A stretch of DNA of 64,000 nucleotides from Agroathelia rolfsii (GCA_018343915.1 JABRWF010000004.1:620001-684000); one strand, 5' to 3'; positions 22,445-35,597 are shown, counted from the first letter of the stretch. Made by a program: numbers and translations. Notes: generated by a model from the sequence alone, not told the origin.

Positions 22445-25400
22445 TTACGAGTCGTTGCTCTCTGCTTCTTCTCCTTCTTCCTCCAGGCGTACCAGCAAAG
22501 TGAGTGCCTCCGAGAGCTGCTTGCGCATTGCCTGCAGCTGGGCACGGTAGTCGTTCTCATGACCTGATGAGGACGATAGACAAGATGATGCGAGGCAACA
22601 TTCAAATGCCGATTGGACTTGATCAAAGAGCAAGGAAGCTGTGTTTATCAACGGTTAGATAAAAACAAGAAAGAAAGAAAAATGGATATATGCCACACCA
22701 AACAATGGTGATTACGCACCTTTAGTCAAAGCCACACGAGCAGGCTCCCTCGCGATCGGCGGCGGAGTAACGCACTTGGAAGCAGCAGTCCTCCGGCTCG
22801 CCCGCCCTTTCCTTCGTACCCGCTCTTTGGACGAGCCAGCGCGCTCACCGTCCTCATATCCACCATCCACCTTTCCATCCCACAAGTTCTTATCGCAATC
22901 AGCACACTCCTCCGACTCGGCAGCGAGAATCGCCACGCGCGCGGCACCGAGACAGAGCCAGGTACGACCCTTGATGAACAGCTGAAGAACGTGTTCCTCC
23001 ACTTCCTCCTCCTCATCTTCCTCCTCATCGCCCTCGTGATCATCTTCATCATTCACATCACCCATCGACCCTGCTCCCATGTCAACATCTCCATTACCCG
23101 CGTGAGGGCGTGCCAATGTATGTTCATGACCGTGCGCCGCGTGTACATGTGCGTGTGGCGACACCACCGGCGACGTCGAGGCTGATGATGACGATAACGA
23201 TGTCAATATTCCTTCCCCTTTCCTATCCCCATCCATCCCCCCTCTCGGCGACATTGAACTTATCCCCGTCGATAAACCTGATACCGATGATGGCCCAGGG
23301 CCGCCGCCGCACCCGGAACCAAAATCACAATCACCACTCCCAACGCCCACGCCCGCACCGGACTCGAGCAGCGCAACGAGCCACGCGGCCCACGCGCGCC
23401 GGTCCTCGGCGTTATCAAGTCGCTCCACGACGGGGAGCACGTCCTGCGCGAGAAGGCTCAGCTCGTGTGCGCGTGTCCATTTACCTTTATTGTTGTTGGA
23501 TTCAGGTCTTCGCCTATAATGTCTTCGTTTCGTGGTGGCCTTAGCAGGTGGTGGTGCCTGAAGGGAAGAGGAGCAATAGGAGGATGATAGTGAAGACAAT
23601 GAAGGAGGATGGAAGAGAGATGGGGAAGAGGAGGATGATGATGCGGATGAGTATGAGGACGAAGCAAGGGAGGATAGAGAGGATGAAGAGGAGTGAGTCG
23701 ATAAAGTTGTTGTTGTTGTCGTCGTTGCCGCTGCTGCCAATGATGGCAATCCCGATGCAGGAACGATAACAGCGGCAGTAGCAGTAGTAGCAGTAGCATT
23801 AAATACACCATTTCCCTCCTCCGTTGTCACTTGCACTGCCGCCGAGACCCCCACTGGCACTGACATCCCGGCGGTGGCAGCATTGCCCCCCTCGATTATT
23901 TGCTCTTCATGTGGCATATACATTACCCCACGCGATAGCAGGTCCATGGCGGTCTGCATCAGCTCATGGGGCGGCGCGAGCGCGAGCGTCGTCGGTGAGC
24001 GAATTGAGGACATACCGTACAGGAGCACGAGGGGGTGGCGGATCATCGCCAGGGTCGAGAGTGGGGAGGAAGATGGCCAGGAGTAGGTCGGCGCGTGGGA
24101 CGGAGATGGCTGCTGTATGGGAGGAGAGGGGGGTGAAGATGAAGGCTTCCCTTCCTTTGATGATCGTCGTCGTGGGTGGTGAACTCGTGTCGTGGTAGGG
24201 GCGACAGAAGCTTGGGTGTTATTAATGACAACAAGGGTGGGATCGGGCAGAGCGGGGGACAGCCCGGTAGATGTCGATGAGGTGCCATGGCAGGGTGGCG
24301 ACGGCGGTAACAGCGGCTCGGGTGACGACGGAAGACAGCGCCGGTCGAGAAGGTCGCCCGCGATGCATGCCAATGTGCGTCCCCAAATGAGATAGCTCTT
24401 CCAATCTTCCGGGAAGGTGTCCCGCCCGCTTTTGGGGCTGACGCTACCACTGGTAGAGGATCGGCCAAGGGCCTGCAGCGAAGTCGTTTCCCCCATCTGG
24501 AAGACATCAGCTGCGAGGAGCCAGTAGTGGATCGGACTTGTGGCATCGCCGGGTAGAGCGAGAAAAGGGTGGGCGAGAACGAGGTGGCCAAGCATGTAGA
24601 GCGTCGAGCCGAGCACGGCATGGAATGTCTTGGGCAAAAGGAGCAGATCGCCGGCGGTGCCACTGCCAGATATACGAGGTTGTGAGTGGGTGGAACCCGA
24701 TGGTGGGTCTGTAGAGATCCAACTTGATCGCGGCGAGCGACTGGTATACATTCGTGTCGACGTAAGGGTCGCAGCAGGCGAGAGGTGGCCAAGTAGATGA
24801 TCGTGGTAGTAATGATGATTATCGGAGGAACGATTGCTGCTTGTCCCGGAGAAGGGTAAGCAAAAGGGCCACTCAATGTGCCTCACATGGTGCTTGGAAC
24901 GACGATGGGGACTAGGCAGGGGCGTGGGAGTGGATGCGGGGGTGGGTGGAGACGCAGCACTACGGGTATGGATGGCCAATAGGAGACGCTTGCATGCATC
25001 CAAGACACTATGTAAAAGAGCAACTGTTTCTGAGGGATCCGCGTGACGTGCTGGAGAGGGAAGTATGATCAATGAGAAAAACGATATGGAAGAAAAAAGA
25101 GGGAGTAAGGGAGGGGATTAAGGAAGAAAGAGAGAGATTGAGTAAGGAAACGGACATACAGTCATATGAGGCCTGTGCCCTAGCATGTGTTCTAGTGGCC
25201 TCCTGCCAGTCGTGCTGCAAGTTAACAGCCGCAGTGAAAGCTGTCGTGGAATGATCGGGAGAGATCAAATGAGGAGAACCAAGAGTAGGCGTCAAGGGGA
25301 CTGGCGAGACAAATGAGCTGAGCTGAGAGAGCTGTGAGACAGATAAGTCTCTTGTAGTAGTAGTAGCAGCAGCAGCAGGAGCAGCACTGTTAGAGAAAGA

Positions 25401-25703
25401 CCATGAGGGGCGATTGAATGCATAGACGGCATCCTGGCTGGAGACACGTTTGTGTTTGCGAGAGTCAGAGTTGGGTTCATCATAGCGAAGACTGTTGCTG
25501 TTGTTCTCTTCGTCGTCGTCGTCCTCCCTTGGGCGTTTGTAAGAGGAGGAGGAAGAGCTGGCAGAAGAGACAATGGAGGGGGATGGAGAGGGAAAGCGAC
25601 GAGAGCCTGAGCGGGGAGCAGCAGGGGAGACGGTGGGCATGCTGTCTGAATTTGCAAGGAGGATACTATGGGAAACGTCGAGAGCGACGGCGGCGGCAGA
25701 CAT
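22445..25703 (-). CDS. Uncharacterised 1022-residue low-complexity protein
   Basis: I do not recognise this protein. Three exons, 25703-25160, 25050-22720 and 22638-22445, splice in frame. The N-terminal 180 residues are Ser/Pro-rich with a basic-acidic run (YKRPREDDDDEE) that could be a nuclear signal. More ordered segments are around the exon 1/2 junction (ADPSETVALLHSVLDACKRL), a LGSTLYMLGHLVLAHPFLAL helix-like block, a segment near the middle (LMQTAMDLLSRGVMYMPHEE), LSLLAQDVLPVVERLDNAED followed by RRAWAAWLVALLESG, and the C-terminal QLQAMRKQLSEALTLLVRLEEE coiled coil. Between them are Thr, Ser, Pro and acidic repeats. The combination of nuclear-type signals, disorder and helical patches would suit a regulatory factor, but this is inference. 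It is divergent from the dipeptidyl aminopeptidase gene. Confidence 0.72.
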
Positions 25704-25789
25704 GTCGGGGGGGAGGAGAAGGCAGACAAGCCAGGATGCTGGCGGTAGAGGAGTAAGAAGAACAGAGACTGACGCATATTACAGCAGGA

Positions 25790-25821
<32 letters not shown>

Positions 25822-26172
25822 GAGTATAATCATTAGTGGACGATGGCCACAGCAGTCACTTGCTTCTTCGATCGATGGAGAAGAATGGCCATCAATGCCT
25901 GCCCCAATGAAGCCCAGAACGCGGTCTCGCCCTCATCCCGATCTCATCTCCAGTCCCCCTCTCTGCCTTATTACGTTTCACCCCCTTATGGCAAGCTGTG
26001 ACTTACACTGCCCTGATATGGACTCAGTGATCCGTCACAGTGGACGCGATTATTATGTAATTCCACTCTACCATTTGCGCGCTGTCCGCAGAGTCTGCGC
26101 GAGTCCCCCGCAACGGCCATCGAGAACAACGGTGACGGCGTCGAGATCATCATCAGCAGTAGCAGTAGCAGC
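25704..26172. promoter_or_regulatory. Divergent promoter region with (AAT)n
   Basis: 469 bases between the start codons of the unknown gene and the aminopeptidase gene. It holds an (aat)n microsatellite at about 25790-25817. Confidence 0.5.
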
Positions 26173-29100
26173 ATGGCCAGCGCCTCCTCATTCGCGCGCC
26201 GCCCCGATGTGTACTACGGCGATGGCCCATTCGACCCACCCAGCTCAGACGACGAGGACGACGCGCTGCTCGAAAAAGACCTCCATCAGAATCCCACCAG
26301 AACAAGCACAGAGCCTGGCCTCGTCGAGCGCGCCCAGTCCCCCAACGGCCTTAGGCTAGGCGGACACCAGGTCCGTCCGTGCAGCTGCACCACTCAACTA
26401 TCCGTGCACGTTCCATGTCCTGACCTGACTTCTCTCTCCCAGCGCTCCAGAGGGCCTAGATGCCTGCTCGTCATCATCGCAGGCCTCGTCGTCTTCGCCG
26501 CCATCGTCGGCTTCTTCACTGCCGGTTCCTATGTCGTTCCCATCCGTCGCAGGACGGGCACAAAGCATATTACTATGGATCATATCTTTAATGGCACGTT
26601 TGCTGTCGAACGCCAGTACCTCAACTGGGTCCCAGAAGGTAGTAGTTTTATAGCTTCCATGCACACCAAGGCTGGCAGCGCAAAGCACTCATCGTATACA
26701 CAGCGGGCGATGGAGTCTTTTCAGTCAACACCGGCACTTTCATTCAACTTACCGACCTCAAGTCAAACACGACTCGGAACCTAGTCGCGCTCAAGGACGT
26801 GAAAGATGTCAGTAGTAGTAAGCCCACACACACCCCCCTTTTTTTTTTTTTTTTTTTTTTACTTTACCATCTCCTTTACGTCTCCACCCCTCATTTTATC
26901 GGCCGTCTGGAACCTCGTTTCTTTTTTTTTCCGTTTTCAATTGATAATGATGATACATGATGGTCGAATTATGAACTGACTGATGATGGCCATACGTCGT
27001 CGCTCTTTTCGGTCTTTTGGGGGCTGGACACACTCATATACAGCAAGCCGGCAACGTACTCGCTTTCTCCGATTGGAAGCTCTCACCCGATATGCGCTAT
27101 ATCCTCCTCAAAGCCGATCGGAAAAAGGTAACCCTAATTTTCTTTCATTCTTCACAGTTCAAAATCCAAATTTGGGCACATAAATGCTGGTTCTATAATA
27201 ACTAACGCTGACTTTTATGAATGCCCGCTCTCCCCTCCTCACCTTCCTACTGGTGCATATAATTATGATATGACTGAATGACTTGGCGTCGTCGCATTGA
27301 ATCCACACATACATACAGCAATGGCGCTGGTCTAGCTTCGGCAACTATTACATCCACGGTAAGAACAAAAAAAGCGTCCTTCTTCCTACAAGGCCGTTAT
27401 TGATGACATTGTCCATCGGCAATTTTGGCACTGCGCTTCAAAACGCAATTCCTCCATTTTTCTCGGTTCTAGATCTACGCACGAATGAGACCCACCCGCT
27501 CGTACCGCCGTCTGACCCACCGGTGACGGCGTACGCGGCCTGGTCAACGACGGGCCAATCAATCGCTTATGTCGTCGACAATGACCTCTATGTCCTTACC
27601 TCGCCTTCGTGAGTGTCTTTCCGTCCCGTCTCGGATTTACTCGTTTCACCGGCATTTATTTTTTTTCCTTATCAACATTTTTGGATAATTCATCTCCACC
27701 ACCGCCTTTTTTTCCCCCATACACACAGCCTCTCCGCTACGCCACTTAGGATCACAAACACCGGCACGCCGTCGCTCTTCAACGGTGTCCCGGACTGGGT
27801 ATACGAGGAGGAAGTGTTTAGCGCTGACTACGCGCTCTGGTGGTCCCCTGACGGGCGCAAGCTCGCGTTCCTCTCCTTGGACGAAAGTCAAGTGCAGGAA
27901 TATGCCTTCCCGGTGTACAATCCCACGGATGACGGCGATGCTGTGGTGCCGTATACGAGCGAGGTGGTGATGAAGTATCCCAAGCCCGGCACGCCGAATC
28001 CCGTGGTTAATGTGAGGGTGGTAGATGTGGGTGGGTATGTTGATGGCGACGAGGAGGAGGGCCTGTTCGGCGTGAATTCAACGGTGGACAGTGTGGTTGA
28101 GCTGACCTGGAAGGGGAGGCATGCTGCCAACGAGAGTATTGTGCAGGAGGTTGCGTGGCTGGACAAGGATCGATTGCTGGTCAAGGAGGTGAATCGGAAT
28201 GCGGATGATGGGCACGTAGTGTTGTTTGAGTTGCCAGAGGGTGCCGTCGCTGCTGCTGTGTCATCTGCCACTGCTTCTTCGTCCTTATCATCATCGGTAA
28301 CAACAATTACTGGCGGCGATCTGCCTCAGGTCACGGGCCAGGTTGTACGCCGGCTCGGAAGGGATGGCGAGGAGGGTGACGAGGGCTGGATCGAGCCTGT
28401 GAGCAAAACCCCCGTTTTTTTTGTCTCCTCTCTTCGGGGTGTGATCGACTGATGGGCTGATGAAAACCCTTTCTCTTGTTCGCTTTGCTTTGCTATTACT
28501 TTACTTTTTTAGGGACAAAACATCCACCCTGTCCCTACTGCCTTGTTCGTCGACGGGGCTGTGTCCTACCTCGACTTGGTCCCAAACAAAGAGGGGTACA
28601 ACCACCTTGCGCTCTTTAGTCCCGCCAACTCAAGTACGCCGTACTTCCTCACAAATGGCGAGTGGGAAGTGACGTCTGGTGTACTTGGCGTTAATGTCGA
28701 GCAGGGGCTGATGTGCGTTATCATTCCTCTCCCTTCCCCCTTTCACTGCCCTTCCCTATCAATATTAACTTATCAACCTATTGGTTACCCATCATAGCTA
28801 CTTCACTGCCGCACGCCCATCGTCCATCTCCAGACACCTTTACTCCATCCCACTTCCATCCTCCCTTCGCTCCTTCTCCTCCCCCTCCTCCTTCAGTGCA
28901 CCCATTGCGCTCACGGATGATGAAAACCTGCCGCTAGCATGGTACGACGCCGACTTCTCCCCTCAGGCGGGGTACTACCTCCTCAGCTACCAGGGCCCCG
29001 CCGTGCCGCACCAGCGCGTGGTGTCCTCCGCGCCGGACGAAGGGCTGGAGTACGTGTTGACGGATAATAAGGCACTGAATGAGACCTGGAATGCGTTTGA

Positions 29101-30488
29101 GGCGCCCGTGATTGGGTATGAGACGATTGAAAGTGATGGTTATGGTGCGTTTATTTATTCTTTGTCTGTTTCTTTTTTTCCCTTCGTTGCTCCCCCCCCC
29201 CCCCCTTCTCTCTCCTCTTTTTTCCCTTCCTTTTTTGTATGTGTTGCCCTGAGTAAATGCTTATCACCGCCGATTTTCATTTCTTTGTTTACCGCGAATA
29301 GAGCTCAATGTGAAGGAAATACGCCCGCCCCGCATGGACGATTCGGGTCGGATCAAATATCCTGTATTGTTCCGCGTGTAAGCCAAGAAAATTATATATG
29401 AACCATCAGTCTTGCCCTTTATTCCTGTTGCTATTCAAGCTCCTGAACATTCTTTTTTTCCTGTTTAGCTACGGTGGCCCAAGCAGCCAGCTGGTCAACA
29501 CGAGATTCGAACGTGACTGGCATCATTATGCGGCATGTGCGCTCGGGTACATCGTCGTCGTCGTCGATGGGCGCGGTACGGGCTTCAAAGGACGTGCGCT
29601 GCGCAATCCTGTCAAGGGTAATTTGGGCTTTTGGGAGACGATAGATCAGGTGAATGCTGCTAGGTGAGTTTTTTGTTTACCCATTTTTAGGAGTTTTTTT
29701 TTATGGTGGACTCGTGGGACGGTTAGCTGATAAGTTTGTTAGGATCTGGGCGGATAAGCAGTACGTTGATTCGAAGAGGATTGGTATCTGGGGTTGGGTG
29801 AGTTTTTATTTATTTATTTATTTTGCTCTCTTGGATTCAAGTAAATGATGTGTTGTGCAGTCGTATGGTGGCTTTATGAGCTCCAAAGTCGTCGAGGCTG
29901 GGGCCGGTATCCATTCGTTGGCTGTAGCCGTTGCAGTACGTTGTTTCTACTCTATTTAGTCTTTATTGCCGTTCATTACTTACCCTGTCCGATAATTATC
30001 CGCTTAGCCTGTGACCAGTTGGAAACTATACGGTACGGATATAACAAGTATATTAATTACCTCGCTAATCAACAACTATTCGTATCTTAGATACCATCTA
30101 TACTGAACGCTACATGGACATCCCCCAGCGTAACGAAGGCGGCTACGTCAACGCGTCCATCGCGGACGTGAGCGCGTTCAAGGACGTCGATTACCTCCTC
30201 ATGCACGGCTCGGCAGATGATAATGTGCACTATGCCAATACAGCGCATTTGCTTGATATGTTCACCAAGGCGCATGTGAGGAATTTCGGGTTTAGGATGT
30301 TTACGGATAGGTGTGTAGTATTTTCTCGAATTTATTTGGTTTTCGTGCTGACCCCCCCCCCTTTTTTTTTTCCTTCCTGCAGTGACCACGCCATCAACCG
30401 TAGAGGCGCATATAGAGAGCTGTTTGAGTACATGACTGACTTTTTGGTCGAAAAATGGGGCAAGGGTGGCATTCGGAGGGCTTGGTGA
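26173..30488 (+). CDS. Dipeptidyl aminopeptidase, S9B family (DPAP B/Ste13-like)
   Basis: Type II membrane serine peptidase removing X-Pro/X-Ala dipeptides, expected in vacuole or Golgi. Sixteen exons sum to 910 residues: 26173-26370, 26443-26638, 26704-26817, 27048-27127, 27319-27358, 27473-27608, 27729-28398, 28513-28712, 28798-29144, 29302-29377, 29469-29663, 29743-29797, 29861-29935, 30008-30032, 30091-30310, 30383-30488. An acidic cytosolic tail precedes one transmembrane segment (about 74-97). The beta-propeller has WVPEAGDGVFSV and the DWVYEEEVF loop (E281-E283) that binds the substrate N terminus. The catalytic domain has GW/SYGG with Ser770 as first codon of exon 13, Asp845 in HGSADDNVH and His878 in SDHAI. 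The end of exon 3 could lie a few bases upstream. All catalytic residues are present. Compared with yeast Dap2/Ste13 it carries extra Ser/Thr-rich propeller loops. Confidence 0.93.
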
Positions 30489-31003
30489 ATGTTCCCAACC
30501 CCTCTTTCACTAACTCCCTCATTTTCTTTCGTAAATATGCTATTATAGGCCGGCCCCCATCACCGTCTTTACTCCTTATAGCACATTCTTTCCCCGCTTA
30601 CCATCATTAACTCTCAGGACATTTTTCTTACACTCGATTTCTCTTGCGGACATCATTTGTTTTTGATAACATTGCATATTCGTTGTTTACTACTTACTAG
30701 AAGTGGAAGTAATGATACCTTTGCTCAATTATTACGTCTCGATGTTAAGAAGCAATATCAACTAAGCAAGAACAAGTTGGACGTATCAAATTGCCGACCT
30801 GGAACCGCCATCATCAGAAAGCCATAAGTGGTGAAAGCGTCCAGCTGATTGGTGAAAAATAAGGAACAATGTTCAAGTCAAAAACAAACAAAAAATAGAT
30901 TTTGTGCTATAATACATGTCAACAGATAGAGAGGGTTCCTAAATATGCATTGCCCTATTTCCGATGAAAAGGAGACCATGTAAAACCGGGGGAGAAGTAG
31001 AAA
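30489..31003. other. Convergent 3' region
   Basis: About 500 bases between the 3' ends of the aminopeptidase and disulfide isomerase genes; AT-rich, no feature recognised. Confidence 0.5.
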
Positions 31004-32194
31004 TCAAAGTTCATCTGATACGGGTTTGGATGAAGGTGACTTTTTCAGCTCTGCAGAGCCATCAAGAACAGAGTCGAAGAAAGTTGATAATGAATCAAAT
31101 TTGGTCTTGCCTGCGATTGTTGTTATAAAAAAAAAAAATTAATATTCAGATGATTGAGAGTAGGAAAGCGAAAAGGCATACCCTCATAAACTGTAGGAGT
31201 CGTCGAACCAGGAGCGTAAACCAAGACTTTGCTCTTTTTCTTCTCATCTCCACTGTGCTCTTCATCGACGAAGTCAACGGCAGATGCAGTCTTAGTAGCA
31301 GCAAATACAATTTTATCGCTATACATGTTTCCGAGCACCTTCCATAATAGAGGAACTTTCTTATCCTTGGAAATGAGCACCGCTCGAGGCTTTTTAATGT
31401 TCTATTGCAAGGAAAGAGGGTACAAACGAAGTCCATTAGTTGAGATGGAGTGTGCATAATATGAAATTGGGGTATCAACCGACCTTGGTAGTCCATGTGT
31501 CAAATTCCTCGGACTTGCCAATCTTCTTGACCCGGAAGGGGACCTGTTTCTCAGCGAAATCGAAGAATCCAGACGCTGTGCGTTCATACTGATAGTCAAT
31601 TGGCGAGAGCTCCTTGCCGCGGGGGAACAGCTGAATGCAAAGACATGCGCATCAGAGACGCAATAAGAGGCATACTGATGGCCGTATTGATTACCTTGAC
31701 AGTAGGGAAACCTTTGACGTCCTATTTCCGTTGAAATATAAGCATATATTCATCATACAGTGCTGAGTAATCATCGTCGAACCTGTTGTGCACAGAGAGC
31801 CTTGTTTTGATCTTCGGCACAGTCAACAGCATAGAGCGGTACGAGTGGGCTGAGATTCTTGGCTGCCTTGGTATATTCAGGAACCATCCGTTGACAGTGC
31901 TGTAAAAGTATATAGGGTACATTGGACATTCGATGTATAGATGAACATCTGCAACTTACACCACACCAGTTCGCAACGAATGCGACCATGCTTGTCCTCT
32001 GTGTTATGAGATGTATTAAGGTTAGATAAAGCAAATACATGCATCTGGGCTCGCGTACGCACCTGCTCCTTCATCGCTTTCCTGAATCCCTTCTCGTCGA
32101 TTACTTTGACGGGCGAGTTGGATGGGAAAAGAGCAGCAGACACCAGAGACGGCGCAAGTGCCATAGCAAACGTTAGGGCGTATGAGAGATGCAT
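31004..32194 (-). CDS. ER protein disulfide isomerase-like (Mpd1 type), frameshifted near C terminus
   Basis: Thiol-disulfide oxidoreductase of the ER lumen. Exons 32194-32063, 31998-31960, 31899-31783, 31721-31695, 31630-31484, 31401-31182 and 31111-. A signal peptide ends near SLVSAALF. One thioredoxin domain follows with active site WCGHC (C56, C59; the intron falls between Gly and His), VDCAEDQ and cis-Pro segment DVKGFPTVKLFP. The second half is a thioredoxin-fold-like region without CxxC. In the last exon the family-like reading KTKFDSLSTF is followed, one base out of frame, by FDSVLDGSAELKK and a terminal SDEL. The extra base lies in the four-base run 31080-31083. As written, the frame stops at 31062 (243 residues) and the SDEL tail, a KDEL/HDEL-like retrieval signal, is lost. 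Real mutation or assembly error cannot be separated here. Confidence 0.85.
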
Positions 32195-32830
32195 TATTTA
32201 GTTACAGCAGCAATGATAGTGGCGGAAGAGGTGCAGGAAGAGCGATACACGTAGTGACCCTGTACAGAGCTGAGTGGACTGCCAAATAAGTCGAGAGCAA
32301 CACTATTGCCAGCTTGGCCTCTGACGTGGAAGCTTCCGGCCCGGAAGCAAAACGTGTAATCTCTTGATCTTCACCGAACCTTCTCCGACTAATCACCTGA
32401 CCAAAATCCCTACTGTGTTCACCGCAACGAGCAACATACAATGTGTTCATGTGAAGTGACCAGAATATAAATATTTATCCGCAATGATAGTTCTGATGGC
32501 TATTTAACTTGCAGAGAAAAAAAGTAATAAGGATATTCGACATACAATCATAGCTCTCCGAGTTCCGAGTTGAACACTCTTGATAACTACTTTGAATAAT
32601 GTGAAAGAGCGTTCGTGCACTACTAGTACTAGCTATATAAGGTTCGAACCAAGTACATCCACACGAATGAAATTTCAAACCCAGCGTATTCATTAGAATT
32701 ACAATGCAGCTATATCCTAATACTATAATAAGTGAAAGGCATTCCACGAGCGAGACATAGATAACCTGAACACATCCACGCATATCCTTCGGCTATGCAA
32801 GGAATGTATCTTGCATCCCGCACAATCGTT
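32195..32830. other. Upstream and intergenic region
   Basis: About 640 bases between the disulfide isomerase start and the 3' end of the F-box gene. The minus-strand frame at 32475-32783 is hydrophobic but has no start context, introns or motif, and was not called. Confidence 0.5.
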
Positions 32831-34051
32831 CTACTCGTTATACACAATCTCAACTCGGATCACATCCACAAATTCAGGAAGAAAGCTTCGGAGGGCCTCC
32901 TTGACCCGATCTTCTTCCAAGATATGCCAAAATGGACGGAGTACGAAACAAAGGGAGGAAAGACGGGGTAGAGCCTTCTTATTGATCGCCCCCGCCAAGT
33001 CACTCCATGGCGCTAGATGATGAAGCTCCAGAAAGCTGGATAGTTCGGCATAAAATTTCAAGCGGGTCAAACTTGGAGCGAGGAAAAGTGAAGCTATATC
33101 AATTTTCAAGGGTAGGCTCAGTTCTAGGGACATAAACTCCCCATGGTTGGCCGGAGAAAGAGGGTGCAAATCTGTCAAGTATTAAATTGGTCACCATTTA
33201 TGTAGTCGGCGCTAAAGCGATGAAATGTTTCTCCTACCCCGAATTGCTGACGATGTCAGTGCCGAAGATGGATGTCCAGGAAATCTCAGGGTTTTCAGGG
33301 AGCCCTTGATGGATTGAAGGAGCATAAACGTTTTCTGCAGGTCTCGATATGTCCAAAGGCCAGTGGAGATGGTAAGATGCCCGAGATCAGGTGCTCCGTA
33401 CAGCAGGTGTTCCCAGGTATCAATGCGTTGCCCATAAAGGCATATTTTACGTACAGTGCCGGGTAACCATGGAGAAACAGTTGTTCGATACGCCGAGGAT
33501 TCGGCATCGAACGAGCGCTCGTTTCCACTGGACGCGTTAATATACAGATCATTCAATTCTTGGAATGGATCCAAGAAATTGCGCAGCTCTATCGGGGTGA
33601 AGTCCAAGAGTTCATCTAACTGGAGGCAAGTTACATGCCGAAATATGCCCGAGATTTTGGACATTCCTTCCTGGCCGAGTTCAGCCAAAGATAAGAAAGC
33701 GACATGTAAGGTGTTGATGCTTGAGAGTGAGGACAGATTGTCACTTGAGTCCAAGAACCATTGAGTGGTCCTGACCGGACCCAAGTTGATCTGTAATCTC
33801 CTAACAAATGTGTGGAAGGTGCAAAATGGTGAAGTTAAGAGTTCCATAAAAACAACTTCTGTGTGTTTTCCAGATGAAGCAAGCTTTGGGGAAAGGGTAA
33901 TCGCACGGAACAGATGATATCGGCTGGATGGAAGCCAGCTCCGCGCAACGAGAGAGCATGTTCTGAGAGTGGTGAGATCCCAGTAGAGATGGTCGATAAT
34001 AACATCTATGAGTTCTGGTGGGCAACGCGAAGCTGGAGCTGTTACATCCAT
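32831..34051 (-). CDS. F-box protein with leucine-rich-like repeats
   Basis: Probable substrate adaptor of an SCF ubiquitin ligase. Two exons, 34051-33238 and 33171-32831, give 384 residues. The F-box lies at about residues 10-52 (CPPELIDVIIDHLYWDLTTL, then SLVARSWLPSSRYHLFRAI), the form common in mushroom genomes. The rest shows irregular Leu-rich strands (LSSLSSINTLHVAFLSL, HVTCLQLDELLDF, LTRLKFYAELSSFLEL) as in LRR-like F-box proteins. Target unknown. This family is large and fast evolving in agaricomycetes. It is divergent, 252 bases away, from the zinc-finger gene. Confidence 0.8.
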
Positions 34052-34303
34052 GGAGCAGGAGGTATACAGGTATTAGAGGAGCAGATAGTATAAATGAGTT
34101 GATTATTCTTGATTTTGGCTTTCTGCCAGTGGTTCACCCGACATGGGATGGATGGAGATGTGTTTACTTCCGTGTATTTACCCGGTGTTTACACACTTAT
34201 ATTCAACGTTTCAAGTGGTGTGTAGCTGGAATATCATTGGCGTTTGACCATCTTGATCTTGGCTCTGAACACAATCCACTTGTTTTCTGTCCAAACAGCC
34301 TAA

Positions 34304-35597
34304 ATGACTACCGTTCACGCTAAAAGACAACGATCTCCATCGCTTGTACAATCACTTCCCCCTGAGCCTGTGCCTAAAGCATACAGGGTTCCCCTTGAAT
34401 CACCCTCTTCTTCACCACCTCAAGATAGGACTATCGCCTCTTCACCATTGCTCTGCACACTACCACCAACATGCAATCGCCATGCTACCTCCCTTGCCAA
34501 CTCAAAGGAGATGGAGGCACACTATGCCATGTATCATGCCAATGTCTGCGAGCAACAGGGATGTGGATCTGTCTTCCCTGATGCGCGCTTGCTAGAGCTG
34601 GTGCGCGCCACGCATCTGTTCAAAGTCGGCGCTTTCTGAGACAATAATTGAATAACATATTATGGCTCAACAATCTCACATCCTCAATTTTAACAATTGT
34701 TCTTAATCCAAAAGCATCAAACAGAGTGCCATGATCCACTGGCGGCCTTGCGCAAAGATCGGGGAGAGAAGATTGTACGTTTAAATATGTTGCATTTTAC
34801 CTTTCAGTATCGCAGTCTCATCTTGGCCCTACGACTTGCAGTTTGCTTGTTTTTTGGCGACATGTCCCCGCCACTTTTCCACGCCAAAAACACGTCGGAT
34901 GCACCTGATCGAGGCCCATTCATATCCCAAACAATATTTTTTTGCAGTTACAAACAAAGGCGTTGGAGGTCTCTTGAGACGATGGGGAGAGGGCGCTGGT
35001 ATGATTAGGAGGGAGTGGAAATTTCGGAACAAAGACGCAGACGAAACAGGTGTGAATACCAACACAAGGGCAGATCGCATGGAAGAAGATGACTGTGAGA
35101 GTGATGACGACGACAGTGAAGCTGAAGGAGATGATGACGAGGACGTTGATGAACCCATCTCTGCTCCATCAAAAGCTCAAGATATCAAGCCCAAAGCGGC
35201 GCTAGACCCCGCTGATGCACTAGCAGACGAAATAAGCTCCCTCTCACTCATACCGTCCTCAATTCGGTTTGGACGAGGTGCCAGACGCGGGACTTTCCAT
35301 AGCAACGAAACGCATGTTCGAAACTCACAAGGAAGGGGTGGGTTTACTGCCAATAAACGTGATGGTAGTGCCGTTCCTCCCGCTACCGTGTCGAGCCTGC
35401 CGGTGCGGGGCATGACTCAAGCACCACCTGGGAGGCAGAGCTCTGATAGCATGGCCATTGATTCTGCCTCCAGTCCTCCACGTACGCGGAATCTCGGTAG
35501 CGGCGTTGGTGTAATGGGCAGAGGGCGAGGTCGTGCAAGTGTAATTCCTGTGCCGGCCTTAGGTGGCCGTGGAACTGGTCTGGGGCGAGATCGTTGA
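34304..35597 (+). CDS. C2H2 zinc-finger protein, ZNF511-like
   Basis: Exons 34304-34600, 34715-34774 and 34842-35597 give 370 residues. Zinc ligands: a C..H pair in LPPTCNRH, then HYAMYHANVCEQQGCGSVFP with LELHQTECHDP, and FACFLATCPRHFSTPKTRR with MHLIEAHSYPKQYFF. The order of fingers and the following GGLLRRWGEGAGMIRREWKF-like basic stretch match the ZNF511 group conserved from fungi to animals. The C-terminal half is disordered, first acidic (DDCESDDDDSEAEGDDDED) and then Gly/Arg-rich (GRGRGR), suggesting RNA or protein contacts. Role poorly known in any organism; nuclear location is inferred. Confidence 0.8.

Noticed and set aside
26620..26704. Very short (32-base) intron in the aminopeptidase gene
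   Set aside because: A 65-base intron from 26639 to 26703 fits better and yields WVPEAGDGVFSV, the family sequence.
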